Below, piece after piece: positions 50,379 through 59,081 of a stretch of 64,000 nucleotides of DNA. The position numbers and the translations under genes are program-made. Under the pieces are notes generated by a model. That model was not told where the DNA came from. It saw nothing but the letters and a program-made list of their open reading frames with translations, and searched no databases. Within the stretch, counting starts at the first letter, position 1. Every line of letters starts with the position of its first letter. The stretch is from JBHELB01 sp041859045 (GTDB taxonomy: Bacteria; Hydrogenedentota; Hydrogenedentia; Hydrogenedentales; SLHB01): contig JBHELB010000022.1 in the NCBI GenBank assembly GCA_041859045.1, forward strand, positions 1 to 64,000, read 5' to 3'.

Positions 50379-51656
50379 GAGCCCCAAACGCCGCAGCGCC
50401 TTGCGCCCGATATCCGTCCGCGAGTGCGCCCCCTCGAAGTGAATCCGCCGCACCCCGGCATAGGCCTTGTCGATAGCCGCCGGAATGTCTGCGGCGGAAG
50501 CGGTGACGTTGAGCACGCGGCCGCCTTGCGTCACGAGCGCACCATCCTTGAACGCCGTGCCCGCGTGGAACACGAACACCCCGGCGTTGGCCTCGGCGTC
50601 GTCAATCCCAGCGATCTCAATGCCCTTTGTGTACGCGCCCGGGTAGCCGCCCGACGCCATCACCACGGTAACGCATGCGCCGGTGGACCACTGAATCGGC
50701 GTTTCCGCTAGACGCCCTTCGCAGCACGCCATCAGCACGGGCAAGATATCGGATTCCATGAGCGGAAGAACGACTTGAGTCTCGGGATCGCCAAAACGGC
50801 AATTGAATTCGATGACTTTCGGGCCGTGTTCACCAATCATCAATCCCGCATACAGCACACCGGTGTAGGGACACCCCTCTTGCGCCATGCCCGCAACGCA
50901 GGGCTCAAGAATGGTCCGCGTAATCTCATCCAACATCGCGGCGTTCACCACCGGCGCGGGCGCGTACGCCCCCATTCCCCCGGTGTTTGGACCGGCATCG
51001 TCGTCGTACACCGGCTTGTGATCCTGGCTCACGAGCATGGGGCGGACAGTCGTGCCGTCGCAAAAGGCCAGAATGGAGGCTTCTTCGCCGAATAAACACT
51101 CCTCGACAACGACGCGGTTCCCTGCGTCGCCAAAAATGCCATCCACCATTGCCGCGCGAATGGCGGCTTCGGCTTCGTCCACGCTACGCGCCACCGTTAC
51201 GCCTTTCCCGGCGGCGAGACCGTCGGCCTTGATAACAATCGGCGCGCCTTGCGCCCGCACGTAGGCCAAGGCCGCTTCGGCATCGGTGAACTCTTCATAG
51301 GCGGCACTGGGAATGCCGTATTTCTTCATGATGTGCTTGGCGAACGCCTTGCTCGCCTCAAGGCGCGCCGCGGCTGCCTTGGGACCAAACGCGGGAATGC
51401 CTGCCTCGATGAGGGCGTCAACGAGACCATTCGCCAGGGGGTCTTCGGGGCCCACCACAACGAGATCGATCTCGTTCTCACTCGCAAACGCGACAAGGGC
51501 GGGGATATCGGACGCGGCGATCGGCACACACTCGGCGATCCCCTGCACCCCCGGATTGCCCGGAGCGCAGTAAAGCCGCCGGAGCAGTGGACTCTTCGAA
51601 ATCTTCCACGCGAGCGCGTGTTCGCGCCCGCCGCTACCGATCACCAAAACGTTCAC
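50373..51656 (-). CDS. purD: Phosphoribosylamine-glycine ligase
   Basis: PurD joins phosphoribosylamine and glycine with ATP in the second step of purine synthesis. The 427-residue ATP-grasp protein starts with MNVLVIGSGGREHALAW and has the GPEDPLANG, IVIKADGLAAGKGV and NTGGMGAYAPAP motifs, all intact. The start is GTG at 51656, with GGAGG lying inside the last codons of the preceding purH-domain gene. The two genes are two bases apart and share the promoter at 52328-52356. Confidence 0.95.
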   Translation of the reverse strand: MNVLVIGSGGREHALAWKISKSPLLRRLYCAPGNPGVQGIAECVPIAASDIPALVAFASENEIDLVVVGPEDPLANGLVDALIEAGIPAFGPKAAAARLEASKAFAKHIMKKYGIPSAAYEEFTDAEAALAYVRAQGAPIVIKADGLAAGKGVTVARSVDEAEAAIRAAMVDGIFGDAGNRVVVEECLFGEEASILAFCDGTTVRPMLVSQDHKPVYDDDAGPNTGGMGAYAPAPVVNAAMLDEITRTILEPCVAGMAQEGCPYTGVLYAGLMIGEHGPKVIEFNCRFGDPETQVVLPLMESDILPVLMACCEGRLAETPIQWSTGACVTVVMASGGYPGAYTKGIEIAGIDDAEANAGVFVFHAGTAFKDGALVTQGGRVLNVTASAADIPAAIDKAYAGVRRIHFEGAHSRTDIGRKALRRLGLA

Positions 51657-51658
51657 AA

Positions 51659-52264
51659 CTACGCCTCCGGGGGTTCGACTTGCTTAAGGTATTCGGCCAG
51701 GGATTGGTCATAGCGCGCGGTACAAGCAAATGCTTCTTGCGCCAAGCGATAGCGCGTGGTAAACGAGACGCTGCCGTCCAGCGCCCGCAACTCGTGCATC
51801 ACCAAGCTATACCGTTCCGGGTTCACAACAACGGTCACATAACGGAAGTTTTTTGCCGCGGAACGGATCATCGCCGTACCGCCGATATCGATCTGGTCAA
51901 CAACCTCGTCGAGGGTGATTCCCGGCTGCGAGATAAGCGTTTCGACCGGGTGGGGATGAACCACCACGAGATCGATCCATGCATAGTCGGCGGCCTGAAG
52001 CTGTTCGCAGTGGACCTTGTTCTCGCGAATGCCCAGGAGCCCCGCGTGGACCTTGGAGTGCAACGACTTGACGCGCCCGTCCATCATTTCCTGGACACCG
52101 GTGTAGTCGCCAATGCTGACGGCGTCGATGCCGGCGGCGTGGAGCACCTGCAAGGTGCCTGCGGTGCTGATAATCTCCACGTCAAACTCGCGGAGCAGAC
52201 GGGCCAGTTCCACAACACCGGTCTTGTCGTGACAGCTCATGATCGCGCGGCGTATTTTATGCAT
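51659..52264 (-). CDS. purH: Stand-alone IMP cyclohydrolase domain of PurH
   Basis: PurH normally has two domains: an N-terminal IMP cyclohydrolase (MGS-like fold) and a C-terminal AICAR formyltransferase. This 201-residue protein ends after the first. It has RAIMSCHDKTGVVELARLL, EIISTAGTLQVL (STAGT in place of the more common STGGT), the MMDGRVKSLHSKVHAGLLG motif, and IDIGGTAMIRSAAKNF. The stop codon is real and purD follows at once, so this is not a sequencing break visible here. The formyltransferase must be encoded elsewhere. The ATG at 52264 is chosen for its AGGAGA site. Confidence 0.9.
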   Translation of the reverse strand: MHKIRRAIMSCHDKTGVVELARLLREFDVEIISTAGTLQVLHAAGIDAVSIGDYTGVQEMMDGRVKSLHSKVHAGLLGIRENKVHCEQLQAADYAWIDLVVVHPHPVETLISQPGITLDEVVDQIDIGGTAMIRSAAKNFRYVTVVVNPERYSLVMHELRALDGSVSFTTRYRLAQEAFACTARYDQSLAEYLKQVEPPEA

Positions 52265-52327
52265 CGGACGGTCTCCTGCCTTGTGGCCCCCCAACCTCGC
52301 GCGGCGCTTGTGCCGCGTGGGGCAGGT

Positions 52328-52356
52328 ATCATAGCGAAACTGGACACGCTCCGCAA
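52328..52356 (-). promoter_or_regulatory. Sigma70-type promoter of the purH-domain-purD operon
   Basis: On the minus strand TTGCGG (52356-52351) and TATGAT (52333-52328) have a 17 bp spacer, about 64 bases before the start codon. Confidence 0.6.
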
Positions 52357-52410
52357 AAGTGCGATAGTTGCGGGAATTCGGGCGCATTTGCCGCATTCTC
52401 ACGGGTACGG

Positions 52411-52439
52411 CTTGTGTTTGGACGTAATCCTCTCTAGAG
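52411..52439 (+). promoter_or_regulatory. Possible promoter of the AsmA-like gene
   Basis: TTGTGT at 52411-52416 and TAGAGT at 52434-52439 have a 17 bp spacer, divergent from the purine promoter. Both boxes are moderate matches. Confidence 0.4.
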
Positions 52440-52463
52440 TGGGGCGAACGGAGGCAATCAACA

Positions 52464-53102
52464 GTGTGGACGCTACGGGTAATTGGCACGGGCATCGGGC
52501 TTGTCCTCGTCTTCATTGCCCTCCTCGTGGTGGCGGTGCTTACCCAAGCGCCTCGTTACGCGCGTCCGGCATTGGAGCATGGCGCGTCGGCTCTGCTGGG
52601 CGCGCCGGTACAGGTAGGGGCGCTGCGGGCCCGGCCTACCGAGGGCGTCGTTGAGCTAAGTGATGTGCGTATTGGCAATCCGCCGCCGTTCCCGCAGGGC
52701 GACGCGGTGCGTGTGAAGAGCCTAACCGCGCGCGCGGACCTGCCCGCATTGGCGAAAGGCGAGCTTAAGGTGTCCGATGTGAAGATTACAGGGTGCGCCG
52801 TGAATCTTGTATACGATCCGGAGCACGGAACGAATCTGGCGGCACTAGCCGACCTTGCCGACCGCGCGAAACAAGCAACGGGGCAGGTGGGAAAGGTCTC
52901 GGTTGGAGAGGTCAATGTAACCGCGGGCGTTCGTGGCAAGACAGCGCCTTCGGGGTTCAATCTCCCATCCTTCTCGCTCCCCGCCTCCAGTACACAGCAG
53001 AGTATTTCGACCGCACTGAGCGCGGTTCTGGGACGCATGCACCGCGAAGTGCAGCGAAAGACCGGACAGCCTGCGGAAGGGAGTTCCCGTGCGTCGTCCT
53101 GA
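52464..53102 (+). CDS. Short AsmA-like membrane-anchored protein
   Basis: The 212-residue protein has one N-terminal membrane helix (about 5-27) and then the start of an AsmA/DUF748-like domain: ARPALEHGASALLGAPVQVG followed by EGVVELSDVRIGNPP and a strand-rich region. Full AsmA proteins are much longer (600 or more residues) and carry lipid between membranes, so this is a shortened form. The C-terminal 60 residues are Ser/Thr-rich and probably disordered. Start GTG with GGAGG upstream. Its last 14 bases overlap the YgiQ-type gene. Confidence 0.7.
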   Translation: MWTLRVIGTGIGLVLVFIALLVVAVLTQAPRYARPALEHGASALLGAPVQVGALRARPTEGVVELSDVRIGNPPPFPQGDAVRVKSLTARADLPALAKGELKVSDVKITGCAVNLVYDPEHGTNLAALADLADRAKQATGQVGKVSVGEVNVTAGVRGKTAPSGFNLPSFSLPASSTQQSISTALSAVLGRMHREVQRKTGQPAEGSSRASS

Positions 53103-54876
53103 GACACCTGAATTCGATTCTCCACTGCCAATGTCGCAATTCGAGATGCGGACGCGCGGGTGGGGGGATGAACTGGATGTGTTGCTGATCACTGGCGACG
53201 CCTATGTCGACCATCCGTCCTTCGGCACGGCGTTGATCGGCCGGTGGCTTCAGGCGAACGGCTATCGCGTCGGCATTGTCGCGCAGCCGCGATGGAACAC
53301 GCCCGAGGACATCTTGCAGCTTGGCCGACCGCGCTTGTTTGTGGGAATCAGCGCGGGGGCTCTGGATTCCATGCTCGCGCACTACACGGCCTTTCGGAAA
53401 CTGCGCCACGACGATGCGTACACGCCGGGCGGACGGCACGGGGCACGGCCCAACCGGGCGTGTATCGTGTACACCAGCCTTGTCCGGCACGCGTTTCCTG
53501 GATTGCCGGTGGTGCTGGGCGGCATTGAGGCGTCGTTGCGACGGGCCACGCACTATGACTTTTGGACGGACCGTCTGCGTCGCTCGATCTTGCTTGAGAG
53601 CAAGGCGGATCTTGTGGTGTACGGCATGGGCGAGCGCGCCGTGCTGGAGATCGCCAAACGGTTAGACAAGACGCCTGGCCCTGCGTCCCTGGAAGGAATT
53701 GCAGGCACGGCGTTCGTCACGAAGCGGGGGAGCACGCCTCTTCCCGCCGACGCGCGCGTCGTCGAACTGCCGTCGCACGAGGCCATCGAAGCCGACGCGC
53801 GGCAACTGCTGACCGCGTCGCGCATGATGGAAGTGCAGGTGCAGGCGGAAACCCACTGGCTCGCTCAGCAGTCCGGCGAACGTCGCGTACTCTTCGCGCC
53901 GCCTGCTGAACCGCTGAATACGGATGAACTGGACGCACTCTACGCGTTGCCGTTTACGCGTTTGGCGCATCCGTCGTACCGCGATCCCGTGCCCGCGGCG
54001 GAGATGATTGCGCATAGCATCGCCTCGCACCGCGGCTGCGCGGGGGGCTGCTCATTTTGTTCGCTCGCGCTGCATCAAGGCCGCCGAATCCGCTCGCGCA
54101 GCGCGGGGTCTATCGAGCGGGAAGTGCGCGTGATGACGCGGACGGAGGACTGGACCGGCGCGATCAGCGATGTGGGCGGGCCCAGCGCTAACATGTGGGG
54201 CGCGCGTTGCACGGCGGACCCGCGCACTTGTTTGCGGGACAGTTGTTTGGCACCACAGCGTTGCCCGCATTTCCAGGCAGACCAGGCGGAACTGGCGCGA
54301 CTGCTGCACCGGGTGTCAAGACTTCCCGGGGTGCGGCATCTGCGCGTGGCCAGCGGAATCCGCCATGATCTGGCGATCGACGCGCCGGATTATGTCCGCG
54401 ATCTCACAGCGCGCTACGTGGGGGGGCAACTCAAACTTGCGCCGGAACACAGCAGCGACAAGGTGCTGCGCCTGATGCGCAAGCCGGGCTTCGAGGTGTT
54501 TGAGGAATTCTTGGCGGTATTCGAGCGCATCTCTCGCGACGCCGGACGCGAACAGTACGTCGTGCCGTATCTCATGAGTGCATTTCCGGGATGTACGGAC
54601 GACGACATGCGGGCATTGTCGCGCTGGTTGAAAGCCCGGGGCTGGACGCCTCAACAGGTCCAGTGCTTTATCCCGACGCCAGGAACAATGGCCACGGCGA
54701 TGTACTACGCAAAAACAGACCCCGAAGGTAACCCGATCTACGTTGCGCGTACGGACGCGGAGCGATTGCACCAGCACCGCATCCTCGTTCCGTCGCTCAA
54801 CGCACCGCCGCCGAAATCGCCGCGCAGCGACGGCAACTACTCGAAGGGCTCCTCTTCGCGGAAATCGGGCAGGTAG
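53089..54876 (+). CDS. ygiQ: YgiQ-family radical SAM protein (UPF0313)
   Basis: This 595-residue protein belongs to the YgiQ family, radical SAM enzymes with an extra N-terminal cobalamin-binding-like domain. Early landmarks are DVLLITGDAYVDHPSFG and LPVVLGGIEASLRR. The 4Fe-4S cluster is bound by the CxxxCxxC motif in RGCAGGCSFCSLALHQGR, and the barrel continues with KLAPEHSSDKVLRLM. The reaction is not known in any organism that I can name with confidence. Start GTG with AAGGGAG upstream, inside the end of the AsmA-like gene. The 3' end overlaps the converging PflA-like gene by 40 bases. Confidence 0.92.
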   Translation: MRRPETPEFDSPLPMSQFEMRTRGWGDELDVLLITGDAYVDHPSFGTALIGRWLQANGYRVGIVAQPRWNTPEDILQLGRPRLFVGISAGALDSMLAHYTAFRKLRHDDAYTPGGRHGARPNRACIVYTSLVRHAFPGLPVVLGGIEASLRRATHYDFWTDRLRRSILLESKADLVVYGMGERAVLEIAKRLDKTPGPASLEGIAGTAFVTKRGSTPLPADARVVELPSHEAIEADARQLLTASRMMEVQVQAETHWLAQQSGERRVLFAPPAEPLNTDELDALYALPFTRLAHPSYRDPVPAAEMIAHSIASHRGCAGGCSFCSLALHQGRRIRSRSAGSIEREVRVMTRTEDWTGAISDVGGPSANMWGARCTADPRTCLRDSCLAPQRCPHFQADQAELARLLHRVSRLPGVRHLRVASGIRHDLAIDAPDYVRDLTARYVGGQLKLAPEHSSDKVLRLMRKPGFEVFEEFLAVFERISRDAGREQYVVPYLMSAFPGCTDDDMRALSRWLKARGWTPQQVQCFIPTPGTMATAMYYAKTDPEGNPIYVARTDAERLHQHRILVPSLNAPPPKSPRSDGNYSKGSSSRKSGR

Positions 54877-55808
54877 ACGTCCTGGCTGGCGGTGCTTTGC
54901 ACGAGCAGATGCTCGAACCCGAGGTCCACGGCATACTGCACAACGTCCTCGTACTCCTTGGCGGTAATACGCCGGCCCAGCACAGGATGCCGGCACGCTT
55001 CATATTGCGGAGAGTACTGACTCATCAGGCTGAGCGTCACGTCGGTCATCCCTTCGTCTTTCAACCACAGCAGAAACGCATAAGAACCGGAGGCGTCCTC
55101 GGGCAGAACCAGGTGGCGAATAATGGTTCCACGTTGTGCGACGCCGTTCTCAAGAATGACGGGGCCGGTCTGCCGGTACATCTCGCGAATCGCCGCGCGA
55201 GCGACCTCGGGATAGTCTTTCGCGGACGAATACGCTTGCGCCGGTTCCGGCTCCGAGTACTTCATGTCGGGCAAATAAACATCCACGATGCCGTCGAGCA
55301 CGGCCAAGAGCTCAAGCGTCTCGAATCCGTTGGTGTTATAGACCAGCGGAAGTTCCAGTCCGCCCGCAACTGCCTCCCGCAACGCGAGCATGATGGGATA
55401 GATGTAGTGCGTCGGTGTAACGAGATTGATGTTCTCCGCGCCGCGCCGCTGTTGCATCAGAAAGATCTCGGCCAGCTCCGAATACGACAGCGTTTCGCCC
55501 AACCCCTCGTGGCTAATCTGGTAATTCTGGCAGAAAATACACCGGAGGTTGCAGTGGGAAAAGAACACCGTGCCCGAGCCGCCCCGCCCCACGAGCACCG
55601 GCTCTTCGCCAAAGTGCAACGGCGCAGACGAATAGCGCAGGGTTTCGCCCCCGTCTGAAGGGGCGTTGCAGAAGCCCAGCGCGCCCGCTGTGCGATTTGC
55701 GCCGCAACGGCGTCCGCACACGCGGCAACGTTCGAACAATGCCCGGAGCGTGTCGAGCGTACGCTCAATACGCGCGCGTTTATCTTGCGATCGCCTTGAG
55801 GTCGCCAT
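54837..55808 (-). CDS. PflA-like radical SAM protein (COG1313 type)
   Basis: The 323-residue protein has an N-terminal Cys cluster (CRVCGRRCGANR), the radical SAM motif CxxxCxxC in SHCNLRCIFCQNYQIS, and a conserved HFGEEPVLVG stretch before it. It resembles pyruvate formate-lyase activating enzymes, but belongs to the uncharacterised PflX/COG1313 group, and no glycyl-radical enzyme gene is near. The ATG at 55808 is three bases after the stop of the DUF5107/TPR gene, so the two form an operon. Its last 40 bases overlap the YgiQ gene on the other strand. Confidence 0.88.
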   Translation of the reverse strand: MATSRRSQDKRARIERTLDTLRALFERCRVCGRRCGANRTAGALGFCNAPSDGGETLRYSSAPLHFGEEPVLVGRGGSGTVFFSHCNLRCIFCQNYQISHEGLGETLSYSELAEIFLMQQRRGAENINLVTPTHYIYPIMLALREAVAGGLELPLVYNTNGFETLELLAVLDGIVDVYLPDMKYSEPEPAQAYSSAKDYPEVARAAIREMYRQTGPVILENGVAQRGTIIRHLVLPEDASGSYAFLLWLKDEGMTDVTLSLMSQYSPQYEACRHPVLGRRITAKEYEDVVQYAVDLGFEHLLVQSTASQDVYLPDFREEEPFE

Positions 55809-55811
55809 GCA

Positions 55812-58800
55812 CTATTGCGCTGCCCCTTCCTGAAAAGCCTTCGCGCATTCCTTGCGGTATTGGTTTTGCAGTCCCTTGCCTTCCGGGCCCGCAGCGCCCT
55901 GTTTCCAGGCCGATTTCGCTTCGTCGGAGCGGCCCAGCGCGTTCAGCGCGCGGCCCGTCCAGTACAACGCGTACGCCTCGCTGGGCTCTTCCGGTTTGCC
56001 CACACCAAGGTTTTCAGGATACGTGCGCGCGGCCTCAAAGGCGGCCAGGGCCCCGGCGTAATCGCCTCGGTCGAACAGCGCTCTTCCGCGCGCGACCTGC
56101 GCCTCATTGAACATTTCCCACGGGGCAGTCGCGCTTTCGCGATTGCTGAACGTCGTCCCCGCGAGCAGTGCCAGGGCATCGTCCGCGCGCCCGAGGTCAA
56201 GATAGGTTCGCGCGAGCAGCACGGGAATGTCGCTGCGTCGCGCGGGGACTACGCGCTCCAGCACAAGAACTGCGTCCGCGCGTTGGTTCGTCATTACGAG
56301 TAGCTGCGCAAGATCATAGGCCAGCACCTCGTCTTTTGGGCTCAGCGACAGCGCGCGGCGGTATTGTTCAATGGCCTTGGGGAAGTCTCTATCGCGTTTC
56401 CATGCAAGCAATCCCAGGTTTCTCGCCGCGCCCGCGAGTTGATCGTCCGCGCTCAAGGCGTTTTCCCATGACGCGCGCGCCTCGTCGAGCCGCCCGAGCC
56501 CCGCGTACAGATTGCCCAGGGCAAGGTGCGCCTGGCCATCCTGTGAGGCGTGCGCCACGGCGAACGCCAGCACGGCGATCTCCTCGGGACGCGATGGAAA
56601 GACATACGGCGCGTCGCATTTCGCGGCCTGTGCGAGTGCCGCGTCAACCGCATCATCCGGCGCGCCCGCGCGCGCCTTCAAGAACGCGAGCCAATACCAC
56701 GCCATCGGCTTCTGCGCGACGCGTTCAGGCTCGGCCACGAGCGCCGCTTCCACAATCTGCACCGCACGGGCAAACAGCCCGAGTTCCGCAAAGGCAAGCG
56801 CCGTTTCTGTTACGGCGAACTCCGCATCGCCCATCGTCGAACTCAGGCCCGCCAGCGAGTCCTTCGGATTCTTCGAAGTGAACGCGGCGACGGCCTGCGC
56901 GGGATAATCCAGGGGCTCGTCCGCTGTCAGATAGTGCGCCCACTTTTTCGCGTCGTTCACCTCGCCCAGTTCCAGGCACGTCATCGCAAGATGCGAGGCG
57001 ATCCGCGTGTTCCGAGCGCTGCGCCGGAATGCCTCCTCGAACGCGCGCCGCGCCTCCTCGAAGCGTCCCTGTCGTGCGGCCACGCGCCCAAGAAGATCGT
57101 GCCCCACGGACAACGTTTCCTGTTCTTGCGCGGCCATACGGGCGCTATAGGCTGCCTCACGCAGTAGCGTCTCCGCTGAAGCGGCGGGTTGTTCCCATGC
57201 GAGCCCGAGTTGCGCCACGCCAAGGAAGTACCATGCCCAACCGTCGTGGGGTACGCGCGACACAGCCTGCTGTAGACGTTCGGTCGCGCGCGCGGCGTGG
57301 CCCTCTTCGAGGTCGAGAGTCGCTAACGCGCGCAACGCAGGCGCAAATCCGGCATCCATCGCCAGCGCTTTTTCGTACGCCGCGCGTGCCCCTGAATGAT
57401 CGAGCGCGCGCTCCTTCTCCACGCCCTCCAGATACTGTTTTTCGATAACAGGGGTCGATTTCTTTTCCTTGGAGGCAGCGGGCGGTTCCACCTTCGGGAT
57501 AGCGAGCGGCGACCGATAGGCGGCGATGGCCTCACCCGCCGGGTCGAGAATGGCAATATTCACCGGTCCGCCGTTCGGCGCGGTCATCACGCGTTTGACA
57601 GGGCTCTCCGGCCCAAGCGCGAGCCGCTCGTCGAGCAGTGTTGCCGATCCTTCGGTCACCACCAGCCGGGCGCGCGGCATGCGTGCGGCGGTCAGCACGC
57701 GGAGATCGATTTCCGCGCCGTTTGCGTTGCGCGTCCAGTGCGTCTGAAACGCCGCGAAGTCGTTGGCGAACTCGACCCCGTCGCCGAATCCGTGAACGGG
57801 CCGCCAGACCTCCGTCCAAGTGCGTGACTGCTGCGGATAGAGGAACGCGAAGTCGCTCTGCGTTGGCAGAGGGCCACTCTGGATCTCGATATAGCGGGAA
57901 TCGTCGTCGGTCAGCGCGGCTTGAGAGACGATTGCGTCCTGCATCTGCCCCCAGGTCCATGCCTTTTTCCCGAGAAGCACATTGGGATCGGCGGTTTGCA
58001 GGACGCCGACATCGCGGTCCGCGTCGTATGCGCCGAAAAAGCCGTAGTCGCAGCGTACGGCAAATATAGAGCTTGGGTGGCGGTGGTTTCTCACCCACGA
58101 CAGATCCACGCCCTCATGCTCCGGCCAGGTGAAATAGTTCGTGAGCCCGTGGTCCGTACCCAAGCTCATCGGAAAGATGAACCGGGAACCCGGGACTTCC
58201 GGAAAGGCCGCGTTGTTCCAGAAGTACATTGTCGTAACGCGATCGTTCGGGTTCATAATGTGAATGCGCTCGTGCAGCGTCGCGCTTTCCGAGTCGAGCC
58301 GCACATGCACGCACCAGCGGTTTCGGGTGATGCGATCCGTGTTGGCGATGATTGCCTCGGCGGTTCCGTTTGGCCCGCGGCGACAGAGGATATCGACCGG
58401 GGAAAAGGCGGTGACGGTGTGATTCCGCGGTCCGGCGTTCCACTCCACGCCGCCGGAGGTCCACGCCCCGCGCATGGCCACGTGCCCCGGACACACAACC
58501 GGATTGCGGTAGAACATCTCGTGGCCGGTGGTCTTGTCGAGCGCGCCATAGAGTTTCCCTCCTAGCGCGGGGAGAAAGGTCACGCGAAGGTAGCGATTCT
58601 CCAGCACCAGGGAGCGGTACGTTCGATCCTCCTTGGTTTGCCCAAAGCCGTCCTGCATTGTGTAGGGATAGATTGGCTCTTTGCCGAGCGCGGGAAATTG
58701 GGGATACGGGTCGTCAGTCGCCATAGGGTATGTCGGCAGGGTTAACGGGGTTTCGAACGCTTTCGCCCCTGCCCAGGCAAGCCCACCGACCGCGACTATC

Positions 58801-58835
58801 CACACCGCGAACGCTATGCTTAATGCCGTGCGCAT
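55812..58835 (-). CDS. Large secreted DUF5107 and TPR-repeat protein
   Basis: The 1007-residue precursor has a signal peptide (about 1-24, ending near AWAGA). Residues 30-430 match the DUF5107 beta-sandwich, with RSLVLENRYLRVTFLPALGGK and WTSGGVEWNAGPRNH, a fold related to sugar mutarotase/galactose-binding beta-supersandwiches. From about 480 to the end there are a dozen or more TPR-like repeats such as ALRALATLDLEEGHAARATER and ARASWENALSADDQLAGAARN. DUF5107 proteins are linked to glycan use by similarity only. The ATG at 58835 is chosen because AAAGGGGGAAA precedes it and it starts a clear signal peptide. Confidence 0.85.
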   Translation of the reverse strand: MRTALSIAFAVWIVAVGGLAWAGAKAFETPLTLPTYPMATDDPYPQFPALGKEPIYPYTMQDGFGQTKEDRTYRSLVLENRYLRVTFLPALGGKLYGALDKTTGHEMFYRNPVVCPGHVAMRGAWTSGGVEWNAGPRNHTVTAFSPVDILCRRGPNGTAEAIIANTDRITRNRWCVHVRLDSESATLHERIHIMNPNDRVTTMYFWNNAAFPEVPGSRFIFPMSLGTDHGLTNYFTWPEHEGVDLSWVRNHRHPSSIFAVRCDYGFFGAYDADRDVGVLQTADPNVLLGKKAWTWGQMQDAIVSQAALTDDDSRYIEIQSGPLPTQSDFAFLYPQQSRTWTEVWRPVHGFGDGVEFANDFAAFQTHWTRNANGAEIDLRVLTAARMPRARLVVTEGSATLLDERLALGPESPVKRVMTAPNGGPVNIAILDPAGEAIAAYRSPLAIPKVEPPAASKEKKSTPVIEKQYLEGVEKERALDHSGARAAYEKALAMDAGFAPALRALATLDLEEGHAARATERLQQAVSRVPHDGWAWYFLGVAQLGLAWEQPAASAETLLREAAYSARMAAQEQETLSVGHDLLGRVAARQGRFEEARRAFEEAFRRSARNTRIASHLAMTCLELGEVNDAKKWAHYLTADEPLDYPAQAVAAFTSKNPKDSLAGLSSTMGDAEFAVTETALAFAELGLFARAVQIVEAALVAEPERVAQKPMAWYWLAFLKARAGAPDDAVDAALAQAAKCDAPYVFPSRPEEIAVLAFAVAHASQDGQAHLALGNLYAGLGRLDEARASWENALSADDQLAGAARNLGLLAWKRDRDFPKAIEQYRRALSLSPKDEVLAYDLAQLLVMTNQRADAVLVLERVVPARRSDIPVLLARTYLDLGRADDALALLAGTTFSNRESATAPWEMFNEAQVARGRALFDRGDYAGALAAFEAARTYPENLGVGKPEEPSEAYALYWTGRALNALGRSDEAKSAWKQGAAGPEGKGLQNQYRKECAKAFQEGAAQ

Positions 58836-58866
58836 GATTTCCCCCTTTCGATTAGAAGTTCCAGGC

Positions 58867-58896
58867 ACCCTAGCGCGGCCTGGGGATGTTTCGCAA
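58867..58896 (-). promoter_or_regulatory. Possible promoter of the DUF5107/TPR operon
   Basis: On the minus strand TTGCGA (58896-58891) and TAGGGT (58872-58867) have an 18 bp spacer, 31 bases before the start codon. Confidence 0.45.
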
Positions 58897-58926
58897 GTTT
58901 GACCCGAAATTTGAACTGTCCCTGGC

Positions 58927-58955
58927 TTGACTTGCGCGCCTGGGAAACCTATGAT
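58927..58955 (+). promoter_or_regulatory. Sigma70-type promoter of the sugar-ABC ATPase gene
   Basis: TTGACT at 58927-58932 and TATGAT at 58950-58955 have a 17 bp spacer. The transcript would carry a leader of about 120 bases. Confidence 0.7.
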
Positions 58956-58962
58956 CACAGCT

Positions 58963-59037
58963 CACCGTGGGTTACGGTGTACAGACGGGAAAACAGTGGT
59001 GCGGCAAGGCCGCGTAATGGGGGGCAAACGTTACCCC
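58963..59037 (+). promoter_or_regulatory. Structured 5' leader of the ABC ATPase gene
   Basis: Three potential hairpins follow each other: CACCGT/ACGGTG (58963-58968 with 58974-58979), GCGGC/GCCGC (59001-59005 with 59009-59013) and GGGG/CCCC (59021-59024 with 59034-59037). The first two are perfect. I could not match the leader to a known riboswitch class. It may simply be a stable 5' UTR. Confidence 0.35.
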
Positions 59038-59081
59038 GGCCGCCGCTCACACGGCAGTCAGTTCTGGGAGGCAATCGACCA

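Noticed and set aside
58956..59081. Known riboswitch (c-di-GMP, cobalamin, THF) before the ABC ATPase
   Set aside because: The conserved core sequences of those classes are not found; only hairpins can be supported.
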